Positions 49,428-60,317 of a stretch of DNA of 64,000 bases are shown one piece after another (position 1 is the stretch's first letter; every line of letters starts with the position of its first letter). Position numbers and translations under genes: made by a program. The notes below the pieces were generated by a model, which searched no databases, had not been told where the DNA came from, and saw only the letters and a program-made list of their open reading frames with translations. Source of the DNA: Rhaphigaster nebulosa (lineage: Eukaryota > Arthropoda > Insecta > Hemiptera > Pentatomidae); contig OX411311.1 in assembly GCA_948150685.1 (NCBI GenBank), positions 69,910,586 through 69,974,585 of the forward strand, read 5' to 3'.

Positions 49428-50507
49428 ACTTCCTTGAACGAAGTAAAGGAAGTATTGTGATCGCGAAAATTTTCGGTTTTCAGATTTCAACAGAAATATC
49501 CATTTTGAACATCACTGAATCCATTTTGACTAGTTTCGTCGTGAATTCTGTACGTACGAGCGTATCTCGCATAACTCAAAAACAGTTAGCCGTAGAATGT
49601 TTATGGTCGTATTTAGGATTGTTGTAAAATCTAGTTGTAAACCTCTATTTTTGGTTACTTCATGATTGATTACCGGAAGTGGTACTTTACTTCAAGGTTT
49701 AAGTTGGTTTTCAAGGTTTAAATTGATTTTCATCAAAAATTATATTAAAATATTATGTAAAACTTCTCAAATTTGGTATTTAAGATTTACATACTAATAT
49801 AAATAACGCAATACATTTTGGTTAAAATTGGAAAACCGGAAGTGGTAGTTGAAGGTCATATTAGACTTTCAAACATTTCAAATAAATTAGACTTTTATAT
49901 CAATATAAATAATATACTAGATTTTGGTTAAAATTGGTGAACCGAAAGGGTTCTTTACTCGAAGGTCATAATGAACATAAAAAATTATAGTAAAATTAAA
50001 CACAGAGATCAAATTGTTCGGTGATAAATGTTACAAAAGCGGTTTTTTTCAACTCTAATTTAAAATTTTTATTACTTGATTTATGGGTTAAAATTTAGTA
50101 TAAAATAATTGTTTTCCTGCCCATTTGTGAGCTGAATAAGTCTGCAGCAGGAGAATAAGATATAAGTTGAGTGGGTTCTTCTGCTTAAAATGTCGAAACC
50201 GTCGATTTTCAATGCTTTATCTAGTGACATTATCAGTTCTAATGTTGTCACGAAACATGAAGAAATCTCTTAGGAACTTGTTACCAACTGGAAGAAAACG
50301 ACATTTAATAACAGCCTCCAGAACGGAACGAGGCCTCCAGAAACAAGAGCTTGTGTATGTGTGCTAATGGATGGATCTCGCGACGCCGAGTGTCGTTTTT
50401 ACTGCAACCTTCGGAAACTAGTAACCAAATTCAGGATCTCTTTTTGAGCCACCAAATTATAGTCTAATAGGCGTACAAGGAAATCATGTGTTGTCCATAT
50501 CAGATTT
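49428..50507 (+). repeat. R-A repeat in copy 2 (single start)
   Basis: ACTTCCTTGAAC at 49428 to GTACAAGGAAAT at 50473-50484, plus the end block ending ATATCAGAT. No internal restart; the middle (49607-49950) is a distinct, diverged R-A variant. Confidence 0.8.
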
Positions 50508-51362
50508 TTTTTTATGAAATTACAATATTTTTTTTTTCAATATGGTATACATAGAAAATATACCACACACTTCTACCATCAACACTGTACTTACACAATC
50601 CTAGTAGTTGATAGCCTTTATTTCATAATAACCCTCAGAAGCGGCTAAAATGGATTATTTTAGACACCGCTGAAAACCATAATGCAGACAAATTTATGCA
50701 CCATAATCTATTTTGTCTGTAAGCCATCATTATAGGTAGCACCTTTGCCTTCTTACGCTGGATTATTCCCCGATGAATGGTGATAAACTCGATGACCTCC
50801 GGAAGTATATCCTTGAGTCTTTTTTTGCATTCTATACAAGCACTATTCTCGATATCTTCTTACCTTCAGGCAAAGTTTAACCAATTAAGAAAACTATAAT
50901 GAATATTTTATGTGTTTTTAATGGGAGCATATAGTACAATTATGTACTGATAACAAGCATAATTACAAAATTAACCAGTTTTACAATTTAAAAATTTATA
51001 TATAGATCAAAAATGAATTTCCTGTCCGTTGGAAGTGAACACCGTCCAGCCAATAGCAATTATTTCCTAGGGAATGGAAATTTGACCTTTATTTTTTTTT
51101 TTTTATTCAGCAGCAGTGTCCAATTAGCTTGGAGATCGTCCATTAATTAAACAACTATAACCAATCTTCGCCGGACAATTGACACAATTAAATGACCGAA
51201 CGATGGACCAATTAAGCTTTTTTAGGACTTCAAATTTCTGGTATTTTTCAACTAGTGCTTTAACAAAATAATATCTGTTGGTTATGAATGTCGGCTCATG
51301 CATTGATTAAATATCAACCGTCCGCACAATAAATATTAAAAATTTTTAAGAGAAACATTTTA
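50508..51362. other. Copy 2: right end, non-coding
   Basis: Counterpart of 34623-35478; the duplication ends at 51362. Confidence 0.6.
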
Positions 51363-51410
51363 CGAAAAGTTTTACTGGGCGAAGACGGAAGAATTTCGAA
51401 TGTTTTTGAT

Positions 51411-51431
51411 ATACTATATGTTATATAGTAT
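51411..51431. other. Short palindrome
   Basis: ATACTATAT-GTT-ATATAGTAT has perfect 9-bp arms, about 50 bp outside the right edge of the duplication. The significance is unknown; AT-rich palindromes are fragile sites in other systems. Confidence 0.7.
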
Positions 51432-51659
51432 TCCAGTTGCAATAGTAATAATAGGTAGATTTAAAACGAATGATCCAATATAAGGTATGGAAACCTGCAA
51501 GAACAATAGAAAAAAAATTAATAAAATGAATTCTGTAACTTAAGAAATAGTCCAGCTCATTAAGGCATGAACATTGAAAAAACACAGATAGATGAATTTA
51601 AAAAATAACAAAATATTCTTTTCTTTTTAGAATTTCTTACATCAAGAAGTAAAAAGTTT

Positions 51660-54062
51660 ACACACCAAATGCTCTTTCTTCAACTTATCTTGGACTTTAA
51701 GCCCATAAACCCGGGAATCTGCATAATAAGAATGCGTGGCACATTCCATAACTCTTCAATAGCATGTGCCCATGCCCCAACAGAAAATGCCTTGGAAACC
51801 GAAAAGGACAAATTCTACGATTTATTCGAGAGATCTCTACACCAGTCTCCTAATTACGACACACAAATTCTGGCTGGTGATATTAATGCCAAAATCGAGC
51901 GTGAACAGTCTTATTACTACTTAGGGTTTGATAAATTATTAGCCACTTCTATAATTTTGGTTTTATTGAAAACTAGTTTCGAATATTATTAATTCATCTT
52001 CAGTTCAAGGTTTAAGTAGATTATATCAAACAGAAAAGGTTGCATTTGTTTGTTCTCGCAGTGAACTAGTCATGAATGTATAACATTCGAAACTAGTTTT
52101 CAATAAAAAAAAATTATAGAAGTGGAAAATAATTTATTAATCCCTAATTAGATTGACCAGATTGACCATCTATACCAGATTGACCATCTATAAGGACGTC
52201 AACTGAACTCAATATTACTACCCCCTGATTGGCTTACACGATGTGTCCAATGATAATGGACATCGGCTAATTAACATAGCGGTCTGACAGTTGGAGGAAC
52301 GCTATTCTCCCACCGAACTATTTATAAGGGAACATTGAGGTCATCGGATGGAGAGACCATATAATCATATCATCCTCATATAATCAAGTCTCTTGGGTAT
52401 CCGAGTTAACAGAGGAGCAAATCTGGACTCGGACCACTATCTTGTGAGAGTTCATCTGAGGGATAGAATATCTCTTGTTATAAGACAGCCAACATGTCGA
52501 ACCAAGAAATTTAACGTATCAAGGCTAAAAGATGAGGACATACGGAAGAGATGAGAGGGGCGTGTGGATGACTGTCATAGGTTGTTGGAGGTCTCTCCGG
52601 AATGCAGCGTTGACAATCACTGGAAAGGGATCGAGGATGCTGTTTTGGGAGCCGCGAAAGTGGTTAATAGCATGCAGGAAACAGAGCCACCTAACCTCTG
52701 GTGTGACAAAGAATGTGCTAATGCCAATATAGCCAAAAACGAGACCAACAAACTAATGCTTCAGAGAGGCACATGAGCAAGCACCATGGAGTACAGAAGC
52801 AGAAAATGTATAGAAAAGTGATTACGTCAGAGGAAGAAAAGGCAATGGAAGAACCAACAGCTGAAAGAAGCGCTGATCTTGAAGACCAGGAACGAAACTA
52901 GGAAATTAGGAAACTAGGAAATTCTTCCAATGTTAACCAGAAGGTTAACATTGGAAGAAAGCTTTTCAAACCAAGATTAAATTCATGTAAAGCAAAGAAT
53001 GGACCTCTATTGAATGGCGAAACTAGAATCCTGATTATATGGCGTTAATATTTCCCAGATGTTCTTAGTGAAGAAACTCCACCTGAAGAATCCCCACTTC
53101 GTCTTGCTCCAATCCCCCCCCCGGTGAGGAAGAAATTATGACAGCCCTAACCAGGCTTAAAAATAAAAAGGCACTAGACTATGAGGGCCATGCAGCGGAG
53201 CTCTTCAAACATGATGGAATGGAATTGATCAAGACGCTTCAGGGCCTTCTAATGAATATTCGAGCAAAGGAAACGAAGCCGCAGAGCTGGTCAAGACAAT
53301 AGCTTGCCCGAAGGGAGACCAGCTTGAGTTTAGTAACTATCGTGGGATATCACTACCAGTGGTAAATAGGTTCTTTCTCTTGTGCTCTTTGATCGTCTTC
53401 CATTGGCTGATAGAATGTGGGACTTTCATAACTCAAAGTCAACTATAGATCAGGTCTTCACTCTGCGACAAGTGATGAAGAAGAGCAGAAAATTCAACAT
53501 CCGTTCGCATCATTTATTCACAGACTTTAAAAGTGCCTATGATAGTATCGACCGAAAAGAACTCTCCATTGTCCTAAAAGAACTCGGGATACCCAACAAG
53601 CTTTCGAGTATGTGCCGGGTTACGACGGAAGGTGTAGAGTGTTATGTCAGGGTCAGAGCTGGAATAACTGAGCCAGTTTCCTCGGGTAAAGGTGTCCGCC
53701 AAGGAGATGCATCATAGCCTGCCTTCTTTTTAACTCCGGTCTTGAGAATGTAATCAGGAGCTCAAAAATTCAAAAGTGTGGGACGATATATAATGGATGA
53801 ATTGAGCTGCTCGGATATGCCGATTATATTGATATAATGGGAGATCATTTCAGGCTGATTCCAATGAATTCATTGCCCTTGCTGAGGCTTTTAGAAGAAT
53901 GAATTATAAATGAGGGAAAAACAAAGTACACGCATCAGGCGAACAACCAGTACATGGCGGAGAAGTCCGAATTGGGGACAAATAATTTCAGAAACTAAAC
54001 GAATTTGTATACCTTGGCTGTCAAGTGGATGTGGAAACCGACGTCTCATGGGAAATTAGGTC
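51660..54062 (+). pseudogene. Degenerate LINE: endonuclease plus reverse transcriptase
   Basis: Endonuclease pieces include GTFHNSSIACAHAPTEN and QILAGDINAKIERE (51735-51910), continuing after a nested insertion as IGLHDVSNDNGHRLINIA and GANLDSDHYLVRVHL. RT pieces include NYRGISLPVV, SKSTIDQVFTLRQVMKKSRK, HLFTDFKSAYDSIDRKEL (motif A) and SSGKGVRQGDAS (motif B) at 53330-53720. Motif C reads YADY instead of YADD at 53816-53827, and YLGCQVDVETDVSWEIR follows before homology stops near 54062. Many stops and frameshifts and the lost catalytic Asp mark it as dead. The motif set matches the 18186-18775 fragment, so the two are probably one family. The clade is not assigned. Confidence 0.88.
51912..52221. 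mobile_element. Nested 292-bp foldback insertion with 9-bp target duplication
   Basis: The insertion 51921-52212 lies between perfect direct repeats TATTACTAC (51912-51920 and 52213-52221). Skipping it and one repeat makes the LINE endonuclease reading continue in frame (…EREQSYYY then PLIGLHDVSND), which confirms the boundaries. Its arms are inverted: TTTTATTGAAAACTAGTTTC (51961-51980) against GAAACTAGTTTTCAATAAAA (52089-52108). The right tail has tandem AGATTGACCATCTATACC-like units. It is related to 30590-30695 and 46850-46950 and carries the CTGAAGATGAA...CGAAAC motif. A Penelope-like terminal origin is an inference. Confidence 0.85.
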
Positions 54063-56145
54063 TTGCATCCACTTTTTCTTTTTTTTCTATAATCATAAGT
54101 TCACATTACTCAAGGAAAACCCTAAAATTGTCGTTTTTTCTGTGCTCAATATCTTGAAAACTACCAACCGCACGAAAAACGTTGTAAACACCACTTTTAA
54201 AGTAAATTAAATAAGCTAAAACTTGAGCTATAACAGAGAGAACTTTATAAGTTAATTAGTTTCCAAAATAAACTTTTTGTAAAAGTTTTTTTTTTGGTTT
54301 AAATGGGAAATCACAATTTTTTCAATTAATTTTGGCAAATATCGTGGAAAATACTCTTCCTACGGAGACAATCTTTATTAACAGCTAGGTGCATTTAACT
54401 TGCTCCAATTCGGATGGTAATAGACGTCACTTAGCAGAAATAGTTCTCGAGATAAATTTTTGTAAAATACATATTGTACACGATTTTGACATTAAGCAAC
54501 CGAATCATAGGCAGAGTATAAGAAACGTTAGATATGAGACAGGAACTATTAAACATACAGATGCATGTTACCACCCAAACTGGAGCTAGTTAACTGCACA
54601 ATGAAGTAGTTGACAATGCTCATCTTCTTAGGAAGAACAGTTTCAATGATTTTAGTGAAAATACAGTTACAAAATGGTGATTTCTCGTTTTTTTTTTGGA
54701 AAAAATATTGTTTTCTGAAACATTATCTCGGAAACTCGTAAATGTACTCGTAAAAATTCTGCATGTTTAGAAGTTTTTTTAAAAAAAGTTTTGAAGGATT
54801 TGGACACTTATACATTCTCTCCAAATTGAGCTAGAGGGTCAAAAATTTGTATATGAATTGAGTTGGTGTTATTGATCCATCCCAGTTTGATATTTTTGAT
54901 TTTCTATTTTAGTGAAAATACAGCCTAAGTAGAGTTCTGCTCCTCAGGTTTTTTTTTTTATTTTTTTTTGTAATAAAACAAAAAAAAATCTATGATTATT
55001 ATTAAAATATAAAAGGTTAAAACTGGAATTGAAATTGTTATTAAAATAATAATTTTATTCAAATAATATTTTCAATTTACAATAGTGTAATATAATAATT
55101 TTTCAAGTTGATCAAACTGATAATTCAGCATATCATAGTACAGATTGCTAAGCATAATAGCATTCAAAGTTTCAAATACGCCGCTTTTAACCGTCGGAAA
55201 AATAGAAACAAATAACCAACAAAATTAAATAATAATAATTGTTAATATTTTATATAAAATTTTTTAACAACCCAAAAATGTATGAGATGAGAATATGCAT
55301 ATTTCAAATTACCTAACTAATCAATAGTCCTAAAGGTCTCTATAATTGTATACAATAGCGGAGTAACTGAATCATAGATAATATAAGAGGGGGCTGAATT
55401 GTTGCCCACTAAATCAGGGGTGACAGCGGCTAAACGGACATGCAGAAATGACCGGAATCAAGGAGGACAAGAACATGCATACAAACAAAGAGCGTCCTCC
55501 CATCCCCATGCATATTCATAGAGGGAAACCTCTGTCAGCGGCTTTTCCATATTTACCGAGCTCTCGTTACCATTTTCTTTTCTCGGCCCGTAGTCTCTGC
55601 CCTATAAAATTCCTCACCTACTACGTGTTATCAAATTTTCGAATACCAGAGGCCTTACTATATACTAATAATAAGGCGGTGTAAAAATAGAACGTTCCCT
55701 GAGAGAGCATGGCTGAAAGAATCTCCATTTAACAAGGTAATTAATTATACGGGAAAAATCCGTTAATTCCTGTTATCCTTTAATTAATTCCCTCTCAAAT
55801 AGCCCGTTTCCCCTTGCTATTCACAACTATTTCAATTTTCGATCAAAAGAGCACGTAATTGGAGAGTGATAAAAGAGCCCTGATAATGAATAGCTATCTG
55901 GGATAAGATGGTCACAAAGGAAATTAAAACAGGTTTACAGCTTTTGAAATTCTTGACAGTTAAACACTGAAAAGTAAAATTACTCATCAATACGTTCTAA
56001 TGAGGATGCAAAAAAAAAACAAAAAACATTGAGATAAAAAGAAATTTTATCATATATAAAATTATGATTATTTTTGCGTTTGTGATCAATCATGAATAGT
56101 CAAAAAGATAATATTTTATATATGTTTGTTGATCTAAGGTGAATG

Positions 56146-56147
<2 letters not shown>
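54063..56147. other. Non-coding, AT-rich
   Basis: No gene is recognised. The part at 54100-54860 (for example ATCTCGGAAACTCGTAAATG, CAAATTGAGCTAGAGGGTCA) has the look of an interspersed repeat, but no second copy is in the window. The ORF at 55448-55684 lies in a slightly GC-richer block and has no motif. Confidence 0.45.

Positions 56148-56208
<61 letters not shown>
56148..56208. repeat. (TA)n microsatellite
   Basis: About 60 bp of pure TA, immediately beside the left motif of the Penelope-like remnant. Confidence 0.95.
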
Positions 56209-56211
<3 letters not shown>

Positions 56212-56253
56212 TAATGCAGGCTGATACTATTTCACCATAATTTAATTTATTTA

Positions 56254-56288
56254 GATGCAAATTTTCTGCCTCTAAGCCATCATCAGGC
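56254..56288 (-). other. Hammerhead-like CTGATGA...GAAA motif at one side of the Penelope-like remnant
   Basis: On the minus strand it reads GCCTGATGATGGCTTAGAGG followed by CAGAAAATTTGCATC. CTGATGA is an exact hammerhead core box and is followed after 13 nt by GAAA. It recurs inverted at 57781-57814, as CCTGGGGATGGCTTAGAGGC then CGAATGTTTGCATC, where GGC-TTAGAG-GCC forms a perfect 3-bp stem. Confidence 0.45.
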
Positions 56289-56957
56289 ATCTCTGTAAAA
56301 GTTAGTTTAATTTACAATAAAGCAAACTTTATAAATATATATTTTTTTTTTAATTTCATTATTTTTCTATACATAACCATATACCTACTTCAAAAAATGT
56401 GTTAAAAATACAATGCAACATATTAAGTCCAATATACAAAGTAATCACTAAAACACGCTAATTATAATAAAAACAGCCTTAAAATTAATATTAGGATCAA
56501 ATTTCAGAACAATGTAATTTGCAACAATTTCTATTAAGTTAATACCATTAAAACACTTATAAACTTTAAAAAATTCAAAATTTAGGGAGCCAATTCAGTC
56601 ATCATAGCCAGCCAGTACAGGTGAAACTCCAAAGAAGAAACTAACGCAATACTACCATTAATTATGACAAAATAATTTACTTCTAGTAATCATTAACCAA
56701 TATGTAACAATTAAGTTAAATACATTAAAACCGGAAATACTATCTATTAATTGATAAATCTAGCATACATATTTATTTTAATAAATTTAAATTTCAATTT
56801 AGTGATTATGTTTGCATATGTGCTATTAAAAAACCATTAGTATCCGATTTAAAGTTGCAAACTCTATTTAAATTGTTTGCAATGTATATTGATTATTTTA
56901 TTATTATTATTATTTTCTGTTACAATTAAGCTTTGTTATACTTTTTAATTTTGGAAT
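56289..56957. other. Non-coding interior of the Penelope-like remnant
   Basis: AT-rich, no readable motif. It lies between the terminal motif and the GIY-YIG remnant and may be decayed element sequence. Confidence 0.4.
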
Positions 56958-57104
56958 TTAATTTATTAATTTTGTGTAGCCAATTTTATCTTTAGAATTT
57001 TGTTTTGGTTGTCCAATATAACATGCATGAGTATTATTATCAATATTGCCATTAATGTTTCTACAATCTATGCAGTCAATTTGATATATAATATTCGTTT
57101 CATC
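56958..57104 (-). pseudogene. Penelope-like element GIY-YIG endonuclease remnant
   Basis: The minus-strand frame reads DETNIIYQIDCIDC, a 12-residue spacer, THACYIGQPKQ, then a stop. The pattern (VVYKI.C..C...YIGQT.R) is the established start of the GIY-YIG nuclease domain that follows the reverse transcriptase in many Penelope-like elements. Only the first β-strand region is left. In the complete domain the YIG is followed by conserved Arg and Glu residues that are missing here. Confidence 0.65.
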
Positions 57105-57142
57105 CTCTTTTTGATCTTATCATTATTATTGATCTTATCTTA

Positions 57143-57144
<2 letters not shown>

Positions 57145-57216
<72 letters not shown>
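57145..57216. repeat. (TA)n microsatellite inside the Penelope-like remnant
   Basis: About 70 bp of pure TA separating the GIY-YIG remnant from the RT remnant. Confidence 0.95.
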
Positions 57217-57218
<2 letters not shown>

Positions 57219-57760
57219 TTGCTATTTTTTATTGATCTTCTACCAAATTTCAAATCTGCTATGTCATATTTTATTAAAGCTTCAGTTATTGAGTCAATCA
57301 ATCTATCAATATGGTAATGCGTGATGAAGTTTGTTCGCCATATTATTATAATTTGGTTTATTCAAGTTGTGAATTATTATATAGTCATTTGGTAGTTCAT
57401 TAATTATATTGGCCCTCGTGTTATGATTAATTTTAGTATGTTTTGCTTTAGTCCACAGTTTGTCAATTAGTTTTTAGGTTACTGATTTTCCAACAATAAT
57501 TTGTATATATTTTCATTAACTTTATTATATCTTGTTTGTTAGTTAGTCTTGTTGTCTCTGTTATAATATTTTTTGCAGTGTCAACAATTTGATTCCTATT
57601 ATGGTTACTGAAACAATTTATCAATCGGCTGCTGGTAAAAGTTGATCGTCCATTCTGTTGATAAAAATCCGTTTATATCTTCATGTATATTTATGTCTAA
57701 AAATCTAATACTGTTATCACTTTAATTTTCATGTGTGAATGTAAGGTTGGAAACTGAGTT
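57217..57760 (-). pseudogene. Penelope-like reverse transcriptase C-terminal remnant
   Basis: On the minus strand, near 57750-57620, SVSNLTFTHEN is followed by IRFLDINIHEDINGFLSTEW and INFYQQPI. This is the established Penelope-like RT pattern (FLDV.I......F.T..Y.KPT). Downstream fragments are broken by stops (for example NQIVDTAKNIITETTRLTNK). With the GIY-YIG remnant on the same strand the order RT then GIY-YIG fits a Penelope-like element. Confidence 0.65.
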
Positions 57761-57780
57761 TAAATAAGGGCCTTATTTAA

Positions 57781-57814
57781 CCTGGGGATGGCTTAGAGGC
57801 CGAATGTTTGCATC
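57781..57814 (+). other. Hammerhead-like motif at the other side of the Penelope-like remnant (inverted)
   Basis: Inverted relative to 56254-56288; both continue with TTTGCATCTAAWAAATKAAATT and then toward CCTGCATT. Penelope-like elements often carry terminal repeats in inverted or tandem order, so the pair may mark element ends. Confidence 0.45.
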
Positions 57815-59198
57815 TAATAAATGAAATTGTTGTATAAACACCTGCATTTATTTATAAAATATTTTATTTTTTCTGAAAGGGCCCAAAGCTCAGTCCAACT
57901 ACGCAAGTCATCTTTGGGGCTAAAATTTACGATAAAAAAATCGATAGTTCATACTTTCGGATATTCTAAAGGAGCTGTCTCAGATGTTTTAACAAACATT
58001 CTGGCATTAAAAACATTTGTTTCCGCTAAAATGTTTTTAGAGTTACAATCTTGTGTTTGATCAGTTAGCTATTACAAATTTCTTTCAGCATGACCTAAAA
58101 CCGGTTTGAATAAAATGGATATGAAATTAATAAAATAAATAAAACAGGTACATATTTCTAATGACCATCACACAGCCTCTATTGGCTTTTGATACCAACG
58201 ATGCGGTTGAGGGAGAAAGCTGGAGCTGCTGGCCAAATAAAAATATAAACGAGATATTTTGGGAAATTTGAAAATCGATTTCTTGTAATTTTTTTTTCAA
58301 ATTAAATCCGGAAAAATTTCATGCATATATTGATACTTTATTTTTAGAATTTTCATGAAGATATTCAATTCAAATACTCCTGATACGTACGATAATCTAT
58401 TTCAATCAATTTAAGCGAACACGATACTTCCTTTATTCTGATCGAATTTTATTTGTATTTAAAGCTCAATATATTCTATGAAATTCTTGAATATTATTTC
58501 AATATATTTATTGAACTTTAAATAAAAATAAAATTCGAAAATTACTCTCTTTATAAAATGTATCAGTATCGTTTATAGTTGTATCACGTGTTGGTCAGAA
58601 ATTATTATGTTTTTCATTCGGTTAGGAAGTAAAAATTTAGAGAAACAAAAAATGTACTACATTTCACCAATGAACGATTTTATTTTCCTTAGTTATTTAT
58701 TGATAAACATCTGTCATACTAAGGGAATTTTATAATAGTGATCAATGTACACATTCATACCTTGTTTATAAGAAATATATAATAATTATAAATAAAGTAT
58801 AAATAATGATATATCTTTAAACATGAAAGGAAATCATAACAAAATAATGGTAACAATAATTTTTTTTAAAATAAATAAAGCAATGAAATCACATTCATAC
58901 GTTATCATACGATATTCATACTTATCATACTATACTTACACTCACAATCAGTCTGAAAATTTACAAATCCCCTCCGCCCGCACGAGAGATGTAAGTAAAA
59001 CAAGCACAGTGGTACGAATTGAAAAATAAACAAGCATCTATATTATTTCGTTCATTTCTTTGAATAATACTAAACGTGATTATATTTTAGACCTATTAGT
59101 GTTATGTAGGATTATTTTACCAATTTTAGGTGGCATATGCCACGCCCCACGGTGGAACGAAACTGTAAAAATAAAAAACGGTCAAAGCTCTCTTTTTT
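57815..59198. other. Non-coding
   Basis: No gene is seen. A weaker CAGCATGACC...GGTTTGAA motif at 58089-58115 may be another decayed relative of the CTGAnGA...CGAAA motifs. A 14-bp palindrome GTGGCATATGCCAC is at 59130-59143. Confidence 0.45.
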
Positions 59199-60317
59199 AC
59201 TTCCTTGTACGAAGTAATGGAAGTATTGTAATCGCGAAAATTTTCGGTTTTCAGATTTCGACGGAAATATCCATTTTGACCATCCCTGAATCCATTTTGA
59301 CTAGTTTCGTCGTGGCGTCTGTACGTACGTTCGTACGTTCGTACGTTTGTACGTTCGTATTTCGCATAACTCAAAAAGGGTTTGCCGTAGAAAGTTGAAA
59401 TTTTGTATTTAGGATTGTTGTAAAATCTAGTTGTGAACCTCTCTTTTTGGTCACTGCTTGATTACCGGAAGTGGTACTTTACTTGAAGGTCATAATTGAC
59501 TTCCATCAAAAATTATATTAAAATACTATGCAAAACTTCTCAAATTTAGTATTTATAACTTATATATTGGTTTAAATAACATACTAGATTTTGGTCTAAA
59601 TTGGAAAACCGGAAGAGGTGCTTTATTTGAAGGTCATATTAGACTTTCATCAAAAATTATATTAAAATATAATGTAAAACATTTAAAATTTAGTAAATAG
59701 GACTTTTATATCAATATGAATTCCAATATGTATTTTCTAGATTTTGATTAAAATTGGTGAGCCGAAAAGGGTACTTTACTTGAAGGTCATAATAAACTTA
59801 CATCAAAAATTATATTAAAATTAAATGGAGAAATCATATGTTTCGGTAATAAAGGTTACCAACGCGATTTTGTTTATACTCTAATTAAACATTTGTATTA
59901 CTTATTTTAAGTGTTAATATTGGGCATATAATACTGGTTTTCCTCCCCATTTGTGCGATGAACAAGTCTGTAGCAGGAGAATAAGATATAAGTTAAGTGG
60001 GTTCTTCCGCTTAAAATGTCGAAACTCGATTTCTAATGCTTTATCTAGTGATATTGACAGTTTTAATGTTGTCACGGAACACGAAGAAATCTCTTGGAAA
60101 CTAGATACCTACTGAAAAAAAAACGACATTTAATAACGGAATGAAACCTCCAGAAACAAGAGTATGTGTCAATAGATGGGTGTCCCGACGCCGAATTTCG
60201 TTTTCGAGATATTGCAATTTTCGGAAATTAGTAACCAAATTGAGGATCACTTTTTGAGCCACCGATTTATAGTTTAATAGGAGTACAAGGAAGTCATGTG
60301 TTGTCCACATCAGATAT
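59199..60317 (+). repeat. R-A repeat, stand-alone copy
   Basis: ACTTCCTTGTAC (59199-59210) to GTACAAGGAAGT (60283-60294) plus about 20 bp ending CCACATCAGAT. It is about 1.1 kb without internal restart. A local TACGTTCG-type microsatellite lies at 59318-59362. ORFs at 59060-59398 on both strands are readings of the repeat. This is the best single reference copy for the family in the window. Confidence 0.8.

Larger units (their letters stand above)
35502..51362. repeat. 16-kb tandem segmental duplication, copy 2
   Basis: Head-to-tail copy of 19263-35478, about 355 bp shorter. Differences include a replaced ~85-bp block near 36668, a new hairpin at 37144-37185, microsatellite lengths, and an R-A repeat lacking the internal second start. 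It contains no recognised cellular gene. Confidence 0.95.

Noticed and set aside
59060..59398. 112-codon ORF and its opposite-strand partner
   Set aside because: Both lie in the R-A repeat; similar readings recur at other R-A copies and are not conserved as protein.
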